The translations under genes and the position numbers were made by a program. Shown piece after piece: positions 1 to 8,939 of a DNA stretch of 64,000 bases. Origin of the DNA: an uncultured Clostridia bacterium (lineage in GTDB: Bacteria > Bacillota > Clostridia > Christensenellales > Aristaeellaceae); contig CANOHT010000006.1 of the NCBI GenBank assembly GCA_947565865.1, positions 45,440 through 109,439 of the forward strand, read 5' to 3'. The number at the start of each line of letters is the position of its first letter. Positions within the stretch are counted from its first letter, which is position 1. A model generated the notes under the pieces. It made no database searches. It was not told the origin of the DNA and was given only the letters and a program-made list of their open reading frames with translations.

Positions 1-1121
1 CCATCAAAGACGCCTATGAGGCTTCTCATTCCGGCGTGACCATTGAGTGGGTGGATATGGCCTCCCAGGATTACAACATCAAGGCTTCCACCATGCTGTC
101 CGGCGGCGACACCACCGACGTGTTCTGCGTCAAGGAGCTGTCCGACATGCAGAACTGGGCCAAGGAAGGCTTCATCCTGAGCCTGAACGACAAGATCGCT
201 GCCGACGGCGTGGACATGAGCAAGTACGCCGGTATGGACAAGTGCTATGTGCTGGCCGGCACCGACGAGTACTATGCCCTGCCCTTCCGCGCCGACTACT
301 GGGTGCTGTTCTACAACAAGACCCTGTTTGACAACGCGGGCGTGGCTTACCCCACCAACGACATGACCTGGGATCAGTACGCCGAGCTGGCCAAGCAGAT
401 GACCAAGGACGGCGTGTACGGCACCCACTATCACACCTGGCTGAGCGCCGTGGCCAACTGGGCCGTGTGCGATGGTGTGAACACCCTGGCTGACGGCGAG
501 TACAGCGACCTGGCTTACTTCTATCAGCTGGTGCAGGATCTGGAAGACGCCGGCGTCTGCATGACCTATGACGAGCTGAAGTCCTCCAGCCTGCATTACT
601 CCGGCGCCTTCGCGCAGGGCAACATCGCCATGATGCCCATGGGCTACTGGTTCGCCTCCACCCTGATCGGCTACATCAAGGACGGCACCGCCAACTTCGA
701 TTGGGGCATCACCGCCGTTCCTCACCTGGATGGCGTAGCCGCCGGTTCCTCCTTCGGCTCCCCCACCGGCATTGCCGTCAACGCCAAGAGCGCCAACGCT
801 GACGCCGCCTGGGATTTCGTGAAGTGGATGTGCTCTGAGGATGGCGCCAAGGCCATCGCCTCCACCGGCACCCGTCCCGCCTATGTGAGCGAGGAAGTGG
901 CCGCTGTGATGGCCGCCGCCGATGGCTTCCCCACCGACGAGACCACCGCCGCCGCCCTGCTGCCCACCGCCATCGCCCTGGAGTGGCCCGTTGGTGAAGG
1001 CGTAAACGAGATCAAGACCATCGTCAATGAGGAGCACAGCCTCATCATGACCCGCGAGCTGAGCATCGAAGAGGGCATCGCCGAAATGCAGGAGCGCGCT
1101 GCCGAATTCATCGCGAAGTAA
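1..1121 (+). CDS. Sugar ABC transporter substrate-binding protein (5' truncated)
   Basis: This is the C-terminal part of a family 1 extracellular solute-binding protein, the ligand-binding subunit of a carbohydrate importer. The open frame runs in from the left edge (first full codon at 3), so the gene start and the expected lipoprotein signal lie outside the window. The GTG at 36 is internal and not a start. The visible 370 or so residues show the family pattern: an early acidic/aromatic stretch, the segment ALPFRADYWVLFYNK typical of MalE-like binding proteins, and a late PTGIAVNAKS hinge-type segment followed by WDFVKWM. Two permease genes follow on the same strand, so it feeds that importer. 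The 338-bp gap after it carries a strong hairpin that may let this gene be expressed above the permeases. The sugar is unknown; the downstream lyase and GH88 genes suggest uronate-containing oligosaccharides (inference). Confidence 0.93.
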   Translation, partial: IKDAYEASHSGVTIEWVDMASQDYNIKASTMLSGGDTTDVFCVKELSDMQNWAKEGFILSLNDKIAADGVDMSKYAGMDKCYVLAGTDEYYALPFRADYWVLFYNKTLFDNAGVAYPTNDMTWDQYAELAKQMTKDGVYGTHYHTWLSAVANWAVCDGVNTLADGEYSDLAYFYQLVQDLEDAGVCMTYDELKSSSLHYSGAFAQGNIAMMPMGYWFASTLIGYIKDGTANFDWGITAVPHLDGVAAGSSFGSPTGIAVNAKSANADAAWDFVKWMCSEDGAKAIASTGTRPAYVSEEVAAVMAAADGFPTDETTAAALLPTAIALEWPVGEGVNEIKTIVNEEHSLIMTRELSIEEGIAEMQERAAEFIAK

Positions 1122-1243
1122 GCGTCACTGCTTCACCATCGCCAAAGTGGCCGCGCCGCTTTGGCGAGTTTGCAGGACTTCTCTGGTCGCCAATGGCTCC
1201 CGGCCAGGAAGTCCTGTAAGGAAGCTTTTCGTTCTGAAAAGCG

Positions 1244-1342
1244 CAAAAAATGACGCGCAGAGGCTTTGCCCCGTTGCATCGCCCCGAAGGGGCTCGTCAG
1301 TTTTTGATGGAAAGTCGAAGGGGCTGCGGCCCCTCCGACGCC
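1244..1342 (+). repeat. Dispersed intergenic hairpin element, copy 1
   Basis: The core at 1296-1342 reads as GTCAGTTTTTG followed by a near-perfect palindrome (GTCGAAGGGGC, loop, GCCCCTCCGAC). The same 47-base block occurs inverted at 43900-43946 with only a handful of differences. An upstream CAAAAAATGACG at about 1247-1258 can pair with CGTCAGTTTTTG at 1295-1306, giving a second stem, and an equivalent stem exists at the other copy. It lies between genes in both places. A REP-like or terminator-derived dispersed element is the simplest reading. Confidence 0.6.
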
Positions 1343-1366
1343 ACCCAAGAGTTGTCGATACTCTGA

Positions 1367-1396
1367 GGGGAGGAGCGGCTTCGCTCCTCCCCTTTT
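1367..1396 (+). terminator. Hairpin with T-run between binding-protein and permease genes
   Basis: An 11-bp perfect GC-rich stem (GGGGAGGAGCG at 1367-1377 with CGCTCCTCCCC at 1382-1392), a 4-base loop and four Ts follow. In sugar ABC operons such a hairpin after the binding-protein gene usually acts as a partial terminator or 3' mRNA stabiliser, which raises binding protein over permease. The role here is inferred from shape and position. The rest of the 1122-1459 gap shows no gene. Confidence 0.7.
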
Positions 1397-1459
1397 CCCG
1401 TTCTAACAATCCCCTCACCGCAGCTTCAAAACACCTTACGCCAAAGGGAGGTATACGGT

Positions 1460-2404
1460 ATGGCGCAGACAGCACCCGCCAAACGGCTCAAGATGAGCAA
1501 GCTGGAAAAGCGCAATACGTTGGTGGCTTACTCGTTCCTGGCCCCTAACTTCATCGGCTTCATCGTCTTCACCCTGATCCCGGTTATTTTTTCCGTAGCC
1601 CTGTCGTTCCTGAACTGGTCCGGCGGCTCCAGCATCACCTGGGCCGGGTTGGATAATTTCGCATACATTTTCAAGGACTTCTCGTTCAACAAGAGCAACC
1701 TGGGCATCGCCCTGAAGAATACCGTCCTGTATACCCTGGCTACCGTACCGCTGACCATCGCCTGCTCCCTGGGCCTGGCTCTGGTGCTGAACAAGGCCGT
1801 GCGCGGCGCGAATTTCTTCCGCTCGGTGTTCTTCTTCCCCTATGTCGCTTCCCTGGTGGCCATCTGCGTCTGCTGGAACTTCCTGCTGATGAAGACCGGC
1901 CCCATCAACCAGATCCTTAACTTCTTCGGCGCCAACATGACCAAGAGCTGGACTTCCAGCCGCGATCTGGCGCTGTGGGCCATCATCATCGTCAGCGTGT
2001 GGCGCAACGCCGGCTACTACATGGTCATGTACCTGGCCGGACTGCAGGGCGTCCCCGCGGAGCTCTACGAGGCCGCCACCATGGACGGCGCCAACGCCTG
2101 GCAGAAGTTCCGCAAGATCACCCTGCCCATGCTGACCCCCACCACCTTCTTCGTCTCCATCATGATGGTCATCAGCTGCTTCAAAATTTATGACGTGGTC
2201 GCCATCATGACCCAGGGCGGACCGGGCCGCTCCACCAAGATGCTGGTCACCTACATCTTTGAGCTGAGCTTCGGCGGCGAGGGCATCGCCACCTCCGCCC
2301 AGTACGGCATTGCCAGCGCCGTGTCCATGGTGCTGCTGGCCATCGTGCTCCTGGTCACCTTCGTCCAGTTCCGCGGCGAGAAAAAATGGGTCAACTACAT
2401 GTAA
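1460..2404 (+). CDS. Sugar ABC transporter permease (MalF/UgpA/LplB type)
   Basis: This is one of the two membrane subunits of a CUT1-type carbohydrate importer (314 residues, normal for the family). It has about six membrane helices and the cytoplasmic EAA loop that contacts the ATPase: EAATMDG at residues 204-210 followed by ITLP at 220-223. The ATG at 1460 follows AAAGGGAGGT with good spacing. It sits 18 bp upstream of the second permease, so the two are co-translated. No ATP-binding gene is present nearby. Gut Clostridia commonly share one MsmK-like ATPase among many such importers, so this one probably borrows an ATPase encoded elsewhere (inference). Confidence 0.95.
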   Translation: MAQTAPAKRLKMSKLEKRNTLVAYSFLAPNFIGFIVFTLIPVIFSVALSFLNWSGGSSITWAGLDNFAYIFKDFSFNKSNLGIALKNTVLYTLATVPLTIACSLGLALVLNKAVRGANFFRSVFFFPYVASLVAICVCWNFLLMKTGPINQILNFFGANMTKSWTSSRDLALWAIIIVSVWRNAGYYMVMYLAGLQGVPAELYEAATMDGANAWQKFRKITLPMLTPTTFFVSIMMVISCFKIYDVVAIMTQGGPGRSTKMLVTYIFELSFGGEGIATSAQYGIASAVSMVLLAIVLLVTFVQFRGEKKWVNYM

Positions 2405-2422
2405 GGAAGGAGGCGTAATACC

Positions 2423-3283
2423 ATGACAGCCCTTACCAACAAAAGCGAGTCCAAATTGTCCGCGGGCCGCGTCATCGGCAGCATTGCCAAGTACGCCATC
2501 CTGCTGTTCTTCACCGTCATCGCCCTGGTGCCCTTTGTGTGGATGATTTCATCCTCCCTCAAGACCAGCGCCGACGTGTTCTCCATCCCCATGAAGTGGA
2601 TTCCCGAGACCTTCCACTGGGAAAACTACCTCGCCATCTGGGAGCGGGTTCCCCTGCTGACCTATTTCAAGAACACCGCCCTGGTGGCCATCATCGTCAC
2701 CCTGATGCAGATTCTGACCTCCTCCTTCGCGGCCTACGCTTTCGCGAAGATGACCTTCCGGGGCCGCGACCTGCTGTTCATGCTCTACATCGGCACCATC
2801 GCCGTGCCGTGGCAGGTCTACATGGTGCCCCAGTTCATCATGATGCGCTCCATCGGCCTGTATGATACCATCTGGGCGCTGGTGGTGCTGCAATCCTTCT
2901 CAGCCTTCGGCGTGTTCCTGATGCGCCAGTTCTACTTGGGCATCCCCAACGAGCTGAGCGAGGCAGCCCGCATCGACGGCCTGAGTGAGTACGGCATCTG
3001 GGGCCGGATTGTGCTGCCCCTGGCCAAGCCCGCCATCGCTACCCTGGCTATTTTCACCTTCGTCAACACCTGGAACGACTACATGGGCCCCATGATCTAC
3101 CTGACCACCGACCTGAACAAGACCATCCAGGTGGGTCTGCGCCGGTTCATTCAGGCCTTCTCGGCGGATTATCATCTCATCATGGCGGCGTCCCTGTGCT
3201 CGCTGCTGCCGGTAACCATCGTGTTCCTGTTCCTGCAGCGGTACTTCATCGAGGGCATTGCCACCACCGGCCTGAAGGGATGA
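2423..3283 (+). CDS. Sugar ABC transporter permease (MalG/UgpE type)
   Basis: Second membrane subunit of the importer, 286 residues, with about six membrane helices. The EAA loop is clear: EAARIDG at residues 180-186 and IVLP near 196-199. The start at 2423 is preceded by AAGGAAGGAGG. The gene ends 7 bp before the lyase gene, so importer and catabolic enzymes appear to be one transcript. The partner order (binding protein, MalF-like, MalG-like) is the standard CUT1 order. Substrate specificity cannot be read from the permease. Confidence 0.95.
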   Translation: MTALTNKSESKLSAGRVIGSIAKYAILLFFTVIALVPFVWMISSSLKTSADVFSIPMKWIPETFHWENYLAIWERVPLLTYFKNTALVAIIVTLMQILTSSFAAYAFAKMTFRGRDLLFMLYIGTIAVPWQVYMVPQFIMMRSIGLYDTIWALVVLQSFSAFGVFLMRQFYLGIPNELSEAARIDGLSEYGIWGRIVLPLAKPAIATLAIFTFVNTWNDYMGPMIYLTTDLNKTIQVGLRRFIQAFSADYHLIMAASLCSLLPVTIVFLFLQRYFIEGIATTGLKG

Positions 3284-3290
3284 TCCCATC

Positions 3291-5120
3291 ATGTTCGACG
3301 CATTCCTGCGCACCCATGACCTGGACGCGCTGCTGCTCCCCCCGGAGCGGCGGCGCGCCTTTCCAACCCTTGAGGATCGTGCTCCCTGGGAAGCCCTTTC
3401 CGACGGGGTGAAGGCCCAGCTGCTGGCCTGGGGCCGTGAAGCCCTCGAAGGCTATCCCGCCGTCATCGCCACGCAGTTTCTGGCCTTCGCCCGCCAAGGG
3501 AACCGGCAAACCTATGAGGCGCCCTACTTCCGCCGCCGCACCCTGCTGATGGGCGCGGCCCTGGCCCTGGGCGTCACGCCGGAGGACAGCCGTCTCCTGG
3601 ACGCGGTGGTGGACGGCCTGTGGTGCATCCTGGAGGAAAGCGCCTGGATTCTCAGCGCCCACAACGACCCCACCGGCGCCGCACCCCCCGGGACGAATCC
3701 CCTTCCCGATCCTGAGCGGCCCATCATCGACCTGTTCGCCGCCCAGACCGCCGCCACGGTGGCTACTGTCGCCGTCATGGCGGGAGAACAGCTGGACGCC
3801 GTCAGCCCCATCCTCCGCCAGCGGGTGACGGCAGAGGTGAACCGGCGGATTTTCGTCCCGTTCATGAATCGGAACGACATGTGGTGGATGGGCTTCACCC
3901 CCCGCCCGCTGAACAACTGGACGCCCTGGATTCTGTCCAACGTCATGGACGCCATGCTGCTCCTGGGAACGGACGCCCAGCTGAAGGCGGCCTACCCCCG
4001 TGCCATGGCGATGCTGGATCGCTACCTGGCGGATCAGCCCCAGGACGGCGGCTGCGACGAGGGCGTGGCCTACTGGAACATGGCAGGCGGTTCCCTGCTG
4101 GACTTCCTGGAAAGCCTGAGGACGGCCACCGGCGGTCAGGCGGACTTCTACCATGACCCGCTCATCCGTGCCATCGGAGATTTCCCGGTGAAGGCCCATA
4201 TTGACGGCCCCTGGTTCTGGAACTTTGCGGACTGCGACGCTCAGCCCCTGCTGGATGGCGAGCGCCTGTATCGCTATGGCCTTCGCACGGACAACGCCGC
4301 CCTGATGACCCTGGGAAGCCGTATCCACGCCCAGCGACATTCAATTCGCCCCCAGGACACCCCGCAGATGAACCGGGTCTTGTTCAGCCTGTTTCAGCCG
4401 CCGCCGGAAATGGAAAGGGCCCTTCGGCCCATGTCCGTTCAGCCCTCGGCTGTCGCCCTGCCTCGGCTGCAGGTTTTCGGCTGGCGTGGGGAGCATCTGT
4501 ACGCCGCCGTCAAGGGAGGCCATAACGCCGAAAGCCACAACCACAACGATGTGGGTTCCTTCATCCTTTACGCTGACGGCGAGCCCCATGTGGTAGACGC
4601 GGGCAACATGGTCTATACCGCCAAGACCTTCGGGCCCGAGCGCTATACGCTGTGGAACACCCGAGGCAGCTGCCACAACCTGCCGCTGATCGGCGGTGTG
4701 GAGCAGCAGGCCGGGCGCTGCTACGAGGCCCGGGACGTCCAGGCGGATGACCGGGGAATTTCGATGTCCCTGGCCGCCGCCTACCCGCAGGAAGCGGGAG
4801 TCGCGGCCCTCCGGCGCACCCTGCGCATGACCGCCGACTATCTTCGTCTCACCGATGACCTGACCCTGGACTGTCCCCGGGATGTGGTCTGGGTATTTCT
4901 GCTGCGCCATCGGCCCACGGCGGAGGACGGCCTCCTGCGCTTCGGCCGTCTTTGCCTGCGCCTGCCGGACAAGCTGGCCCTCCAGGTTGAGGAGCTGCCC
5001 GTAACAGACGCCCGCATGGCCCGCAGCTTTCCCGGCAGTCTGTGGCGCGTGAGCCTGTCCGCGCCTGAAGCCGCGGCGCATCGGATGACCTTCCTTTTTG
5101 AATATCACCAAGGGAGTTGA
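3291..5120 (+). CDS. Heparinase II/III-like polysaccharide lyase family protein
   Basis: A 609-residue protein with the layout of heparinase II/III family lyases: an N-terminal (alpha/alpha) toroid of about 370 residues, then a beta-sandwich domain. The family signature HNHNDVGSF begins at residue 416 (H416, H418, D420) and is followed by DGEPHVVDAGNMVY, which matches the conserved G-D-G-Y core. Earlier residues NNWTPWI lie in the toroid active-site region. No signal peptide is seen, so it should act in the cytoplasm on imported oligosaccharides. The start lies 7 bp after the permease and the end 7 bp before the DUF2264 gene. Known relatives cleave uronate glycosides by beta-elimination and create the unsaturated ends that GH88 enzymes remove. 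The actual glycan (glycosaminoglycan, pectin side chain or other) is not determined. Confidence 0.85.
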   Translation: MFDAFLRTHDLDALLLPPERRRAFPTLEDRAPWEALSDGVKAQLLAWGREALEGYPAVIATQFLAFARQGNRQTYEAPYFRRRTLLMGAALALGVTPEDSRLLDAVVDGLWCILEESAWILSAHNDPTGAAPPGTNPLPDPERPIIDLFAAQTAATVATVAVMAGEQLDAVSPILRQRVTAEVNRRIFVPFMNRNDMWWMGFTPRPLNNWTPWILSNVMDAMLLLGTDAQLKAAYPRAMAMLDRYLADQPQDGGCDEGVAYWNMAGGSLLDFLESLRTATGGQADFYHDPLIRAIGDFPVKAHIDGPWFWNFADCDAQPLLDGERLYRYGLRTDNAALMTLGSRIHAQRHSIRPQDTPQMNRVLFSLFQPPPEMERALRPMSVQPSAVALPRLQVFGWRGEHLYAAVKGGHNAESHNHNDVGSFILYADGEPHVVDAGNMVYTAKTFGPERYTLWNTRGSCHNLPLIGGVEQQAGRCYEARDVQADDRGISMSLAAAYPQEAGVAALRRTLRMTADYLRLTDDLTLDCPRDVVWVFLLRHRPTAEDGLLRFGRLCLRLPDKLALQVEELPVTDARMARSFPGSLWRVSLSAPEAAAHRMTFLFEYHQGS

Positions 5121-5127
5121 TTTTTTC

Positions 5128-6924
5128 ATGGGCAATGCTGTTCAACACAATCCCCTGCGCACCCGCGCCGACGTGGAGCGGGCCGCCCTTGAGCTGATTG
5201 AGCCGCTGGTCCCTCTGCTCAGTGAGGGCAAGGCCCGGCTGCACCTGGGCGATACAGGCGCGGTTTACCCTGACGCCATCGCGGAAATGGAGGCCTTCGC
5301 CCGGCCGCTGTGGGCCATCGTCCCCATGCTGGCCGGCGGCTGCGAGGCCGTGAAGCCCATTTGGGCGCTGTGGCGGGAGGGCATCATCCATGGCACGGAC
5401 CCCAACCACCCCGAATACTGGGGCCTGGTCGAGGATTATGACCAGCGCCTGGTGGAGATGGCCGTCTTCGGCATGGGCATGTTCCTGGCCCCGGATACCT
5501 TCTTCTTCGGCCTTCCCCAGGAGGCGCAGAACAACCTCTACCGCTGGCTGGATCAGATCAACCACCATGACATGCCCAAGAACAACTGGACGTTCTTCCG
5601 GGTGCTGGTGAATGTGGGCTTCCAGAAGTGCGGTCTGCCCTGGCCCAAGGAGCGCATGGCCCTTGACCTGCAGATGATCGAGGAGCACTATGAGGGCGAC
5701 GGCTGGTATTTCGACTATTACAACCAGCGTGAATACTATACCATGTGGGCCTTCCACTACTATGGCCTGGTCTACGCCTACGCCATGAAGGGCATCGACC
5801 CTGACCGGGCGGCGGAATACCTCCGCCGGGGCAAGCTGATGTCCACAGACTTCGCCTGCTGGTTCGACAGCACCGCCGAGGCCCTTCCCTATGGCCGCAG
5901 CCTCACCTATCGCTTCGCCCAGGGCGCTTTCTACGCCGCGCTGGCCTTGGCGGTGGGCGAAACGGCGGGCATGGACTACGGGGCGATGAAGTGGCTGCTG
6001 CTGGGCAACATGCGCCGCTGGTTCCAGAAAAAGATTTTTACCCGGGACGGCGTGCTGACCATCGGCTACAACTACCCCAATCTGCTCATGGCGGAGGGCT
6101 ATAACGCCCCCGGCTCCCCCTACTGGGCCATGAAGGCCTTCCTGTGCCTGGTCCTGCCGGAAAGCCATCCCTTCTGGCAGGCGGAGGAGCATCAGCCTAC
6201 CACCCCCGCCGTCAGCCTGCAGCCTCACGCCCGGATGCTCGTCACCCGCAGCGATGACGGCCGCCATGTGCTGGCCTATGAAGCAGGAAACAAAGCCCAC
6301 GAGCATTCCCACGATGAGGCCAAGTACGAGAAATTCGTCTATTCCACCATCTTCGGCTTCAGCGTCCCCAAGGCGCAGAAGCTCCTCAAGGACGGCGCCT
6401 TCGACAGCATGCTGGCCCTGAGCGAGGACGGTGTGACCTTCCATCCCCGCTATGGCTGCGACGAGGATTTCGTCCTCACCGAGGATCACGTCTGCTCCAC
6501 CTGGCGTCCCTTCGCGGGCGTCACAGTGAAAACCGAGGTCATCCCCATGGGCGAATGGCACGTCCGCGTCCATCGCATCCATTCAGACCGGCCCCTGCAC
6601 GCGGCGGAAGGCGGCTTCGCCATCGCCCGGGACGGCGCGCCGGGACAAAGCGCCGCCCAGCAGGCCGATACCCGGCAGGCGGCGGTTCTCGCGCCCTGGG
6701 GTGTCAGCGGCATTCTGGCCCTGAGCGGCTACGAGGAGGGCGTCGTCGTCATCCCTGAGCCCAACACCAACCTAATGGCTTCCCGAACCCTGATTCCCAC
6801 CCTGACGGCCCAGCTGCCCCCCGGCGACAGCGTACTGTGCTGCGCGGTCTTCGGCAGCGTCACGGCCCCCGACGGCTGGAACAATCCCCCTGCGGAGGTA
6901 AAGCGCTATGCAGACATGGCTTGA
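5128..6924 (+). CDS. DUF2264 domain-containing protein
   Basis: A protein of about 598 residues that resembles DUF2264 proteins found in polysaccharide-use loci, with an N-terminal alpha-toroid-like half (for example NPLRTRADV and LWALWREGI segments) and a C-terminal beta-rich half. I chose ATG 5128, preceded by AAGGGAG at 5110-5116. A longer reading from TTG 5098 would lack a ribosome site and overlap the lyase. No signal peptide is present, so it is cytoplasmic. It overlaps the GH88 gene by 17 bp, so the two are translationally coupled. Family members have no settled biochemical role. Position suggests action on the same uronate-containing glycan, perhaps as a hydrolase or lyase (inference). 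Confidence 0.78.
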   Translation: MGNAVQHNPLRTRADVERAALELIEPLVPLLSEGKARLHLGDTGAVYPDAIAEMEAFARPLWAIVPMLAGGCEAVKPIWALWREGIIHGTDPNHPEYWGLVEDYDQRLVEMAVFGMGMFLAPDTFFFGLPQEAQNNLYRWLDQINHHDMPKNNWTFFRVLVNVGFQKCGLPWPKERMALDLQMIEEHYEGDGWYFDYYNQREYYTMWAFHYYGLVYAYAMKGIDPDRAAEYLRRGKLMSTDFACWFDSTAEALPYGRSLTYRFAQGAFYAALALAVGETAGMDYGAMKWLLLGNMRRWFQKKIFTRDGVLTIGYNYPNLLMAEGYNAPGSPYWAMKAFLCLVLPESHPFWQAEEHQPTTPAVSLQPHARMLVTRSDDGRHVLAYEAGNKAHEHSHDEAKYEKFVYSTIFGFSVPKAQKLLKDGAFDSMLALSEDGVTFHPRYGCDEDFVLTEDHVCSTWRPFAGVTVKTEVIPMGEWHVRVHRIHSDRPLHAAEGGFAIARDGAPGQSAAQQADTRQAAVLAPWGVSGILALSGYEEGVVVIPEPNTNLMASRTLIPTLTAQLPPGDSVLCCAVFGSVTAPDGWNNPPAEVKRYADMA

Positions 6925-8029
6925 CCAGACCTTTGCGAAGATCGTCGCGAAGCACGAGCATTCCGTTCTCCTGGCCCAGCGGCAGGGGATCATCCCCTAC
7001 ATGGGCGTGGGCGACCGCTGGGAAGGCGCGCCCTTCGACGGCAACAGCTGGTGGACAGGCGGCTTCTGGCCCGGGCTGATGTGGCAGCTATACCACGCCA
7101 CGGGCAACGACCTGTTCAAGACCGAGGCCATCCGCGTGGAAGAACTGCTGACGGCGGAGTTCCGCACCTTTGAGCTGCTGAACCATGATGTGGGCTTCAT
7201 GTACCTTTTATCCTGCGGCGCTCACTGGCGGCTCCTGAACGACGCGGACGCGCGGCGGGACACCCTCCACGCCGCAACCCTTCTGGCCGGTCGCTTCAAC
7301 CCTGCCGGATTCATTTCCGCCTGGAACAGCAATCGTCCCGGCTGGGCCATCATCGACTGCATGATGAACCTGACCCTGCTGCACTGGGCCACCGTCCAGA
7401 CCGGCGATCCCCGCTTTGCCGCCATCGCCCGCATCCATGCCGACACCGCCATCCGCGAGTTTGTCCGGGAGGACGGCAGCTGCAACCATATCGTCATTTT
7501 TGATCCCGAAACGGGCAAAACCCTTGACAAGCCAGGCGGGCAGGGCTACTGCGCCGGTTCCAGCTGGAGCCGTGGCCAGGCCTGGGGGCTGTACGGCTTC
7601 ATCCTGAGCTACCTGAACCTGGGCGAAAAGCGCTACCTGGATACCGCCCGGAAAATCGCGGATTACTTCATCGCCAACATCCGTCCCGACGGCCTGACAG
7701 ACTGCGACTTCCACCAGCCCAAGGGCGAGGAGCGCATCGACAACATCGCCGCCGCCTGTGCCGCCTGCGGCCTGCTGGAGCTGGCCAAGCTGGCGGACGC
7801 CGAAGCCGCCGCCCGCTACCGCGACGCGGCCCTGCGGATGCTTCACGCCCTGGATGCGCTTTGCGCTGACTGGTCTCCGGACACCCCCGGTATCCTGCAA
7901 AAGTGCACCGCCTCCTATCACGATGACGGCGCGGGCCGCCATGTGAACATCGTCTACGGCGATTACTTCTTTGTGGAGGCCATCTGCAAGCTGCGCGGTA
8001 CCGACGCGGGGCTGTGGCTGAGCAAGTGA
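6908..8029 (+). CDS. Glycoside hydrolase family 88, unsaturated glucuronyl hydrolase
   Basis: A 373-residue enzyme of the UGL/GH88 type, which hydrates and releases the unsaturated 4-deoxy-hexuronate left at the non-reducing end by a polysaccharide lyase. The two catalytic-site aspartates of the family are visible: D94 in LLNHDVGFMY and D150 in WAIIDCMMNL. The conserved WSRGQAWGLYG follows at residues 220-230. The length is normal for a cytoplasmic enzyme and no signal peptide is present. The start ATG overlaps the upstream gene and has GGAGGT eight bases before it. Together with the lyase and importer this makes a complete uptake, lyase and hydrolase route for a uronate glycan. Confidence 0.93.
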   Translation: MQTWLDQTFAKIVAKHEHSVLLAQRQGIIPYMGVGDRWEGAPFDGNSWWTGGFWPGLMWQLYHATGNDLFKTEAIRVEELLTAEFRTFELLNHDVGFMYLLSCGAHWRLLNDADARRDTLHAATLLAGRFNPAGFISAWNSNRPGWAIIDCMMNLTLLHWATVQTGDPRFAAIARIHADTAIREFVREDGSCNHIVIFDPETGKTLDKPGGQGYCAGSSWSRGQAWGLYGFILSYLNLGEKRYLDTARKIADYFIANIRPDGLTDCDFHQPKGEERIDNIAAACAACGLLELAKLADAEAAARYRDAALRMLHALDALCADWSPDTPGILQKCTASYHDDGAGRHVNIVYGDYFFVEAICKLRGTDAGLWLSK

Positions 8030-8040
8030 GGAGGAGACTC

Positions 8041-8811
8041 ATGAGCAGCATCACCATCTGGCGCGGGGAAGAGCAGCTTGCCCGCAGGGAAGCCCCTGGC
8101 GAGGTCACCCTTTTCTACCCGGGCGTCTACCGCGACGGCGACCGCATTGAGTTCACCTGTGACAGCCGCCGGGCCGTGGTTCAGGTGGATCAGGCCGTTC
8201 AGCCTGCCCGGGTCTTCCTGCCCGGCAGCAGCTTTACCTACCGGCCTCCCCTGACCGGTGACGGCCTGGCCGTCTACGCCCCCGGTGCCTTCCAGGGCGA
8301 AGGGCACGTCCTGGCCATCCGCCCGGACAGCAGCAACGAATACCGCAACCTGGCCGAAAACCCCGCCGATCAGCGGGGCAGCGTAACGGCCTATCCCCAT
8401 GCCACCGCCAACGTGGAAACCCGCAATGAAAGCGTCTTCGCCGCCCGGAACGTGCTGGACGGCGTACATGTGGCGGACGGCCACGGTCAATGGCCCTACG
8501 GCAGCTGGGGCATCGGCGCCCGAACCGACGCGGAAATTACCCTGGACTTCGGCCGGGAAGTCATGGTGGATGCCATGGAGCTTTATCTGCGGGCCGACTT
8601 TCCCCACGACGCCTACTGGATCGAAGCAACGGTGGTGCTGTCCGACGGCGCGAGCTACACCTTCCCCCTGCAAGGCGTCGACGGGCCCCAGCGCATTCCC
8701 CTGGACGCCCATCATGTCCGCTGGATGAAGCTGACCCGACTCATCAAATGCGACAACCCCTCGGCCTTCCCGGCACTGCGCCAGTGGGTGGTCTACGGGA
8801 AGGATTGCTGA
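8041..8811 (+). CDS. Discoidin/galactose-binding-like beta-sandwich protein
   Basis: A 256-residue protein, last gene of the glycan operon, starting 11 bp after GH88 behind GAGGAGGAG. The N-terminal half is rich in beta strands. The C-terminal half (about residues 135-255) has the pattern of F5/8 type C or galactose-binding-like folds: SVFAARNVLDG, WGIGARTDAEITLDFG, MELYLRADFPHD, and a closing tryptophan-rich strand. There is no signal peptide and no evident catalytic motif. It could bind carbohydrate or be an accessory domain to one of the enzymes. I do not recognise a specific named family for the whole protein. Confidence 0.6.
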   Translation: MSSITIWRGEEQLARREAPGEVTLFYPGVYRDGDRIEFTCDSRRAVVQVDQAVQPARVFLPGSSFTYRPPLTGDGLAVYAPGAFQGEGHVLAIRPDSSNEYRNLAENPADQRGSVTAYPHATANVETRNESVFAARNVLDGVHVADGHGQWPYGSWGIGARTDAEITLDFGREVMVDAMELYLRADFPHDAYWIEATVVLSDGASYTFPLQGVDGPQRIPLDAHHVRWMKLTRLIKCDNPSAFPALRQWVVYGKDC

Positions 8812-8856
8812 GGCAGGTCAGGCAAGCTGTTTCCACGTCTTCATCCAAGCATACCC

Positions 8857-8900
8857 GCGCCCGCTGAAAAGCCATTGCCTTTCAGCGGGCGCTGCTTTAT
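8857..8900 (+). terminator. Terminator of the glycan operon
   Basis: A 13-bp perfect stem (GCGCCCGCTGAAA at 8857-8869 with TTTCAGCGGGCGC at 8880-8892), a 10-base loop and a short T-rich tail (TGCTTTAT). It ends the + strand glycan operon. Confidence 0.75.
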
Positions 8901-8939
8901 CATCAGCGGAGCAAGCCATCAGAAGCTGTGGAGGATACC

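Noticed and set aside
5098..5130. TTG start extending the DUF2264 protein by ten residues
   Set aside because: The ATG at 5128 has a good AAGGGAG site; the TTG has none and overlaps the lyase gene.
4849..6582. 577-codon open frame on the - strand across the lyase and DUF2264 genes
   Set aside because: His/Gln/Gly-rich translation typical of antisense frames in GC-rich genes; the + strand genes are clearly real.
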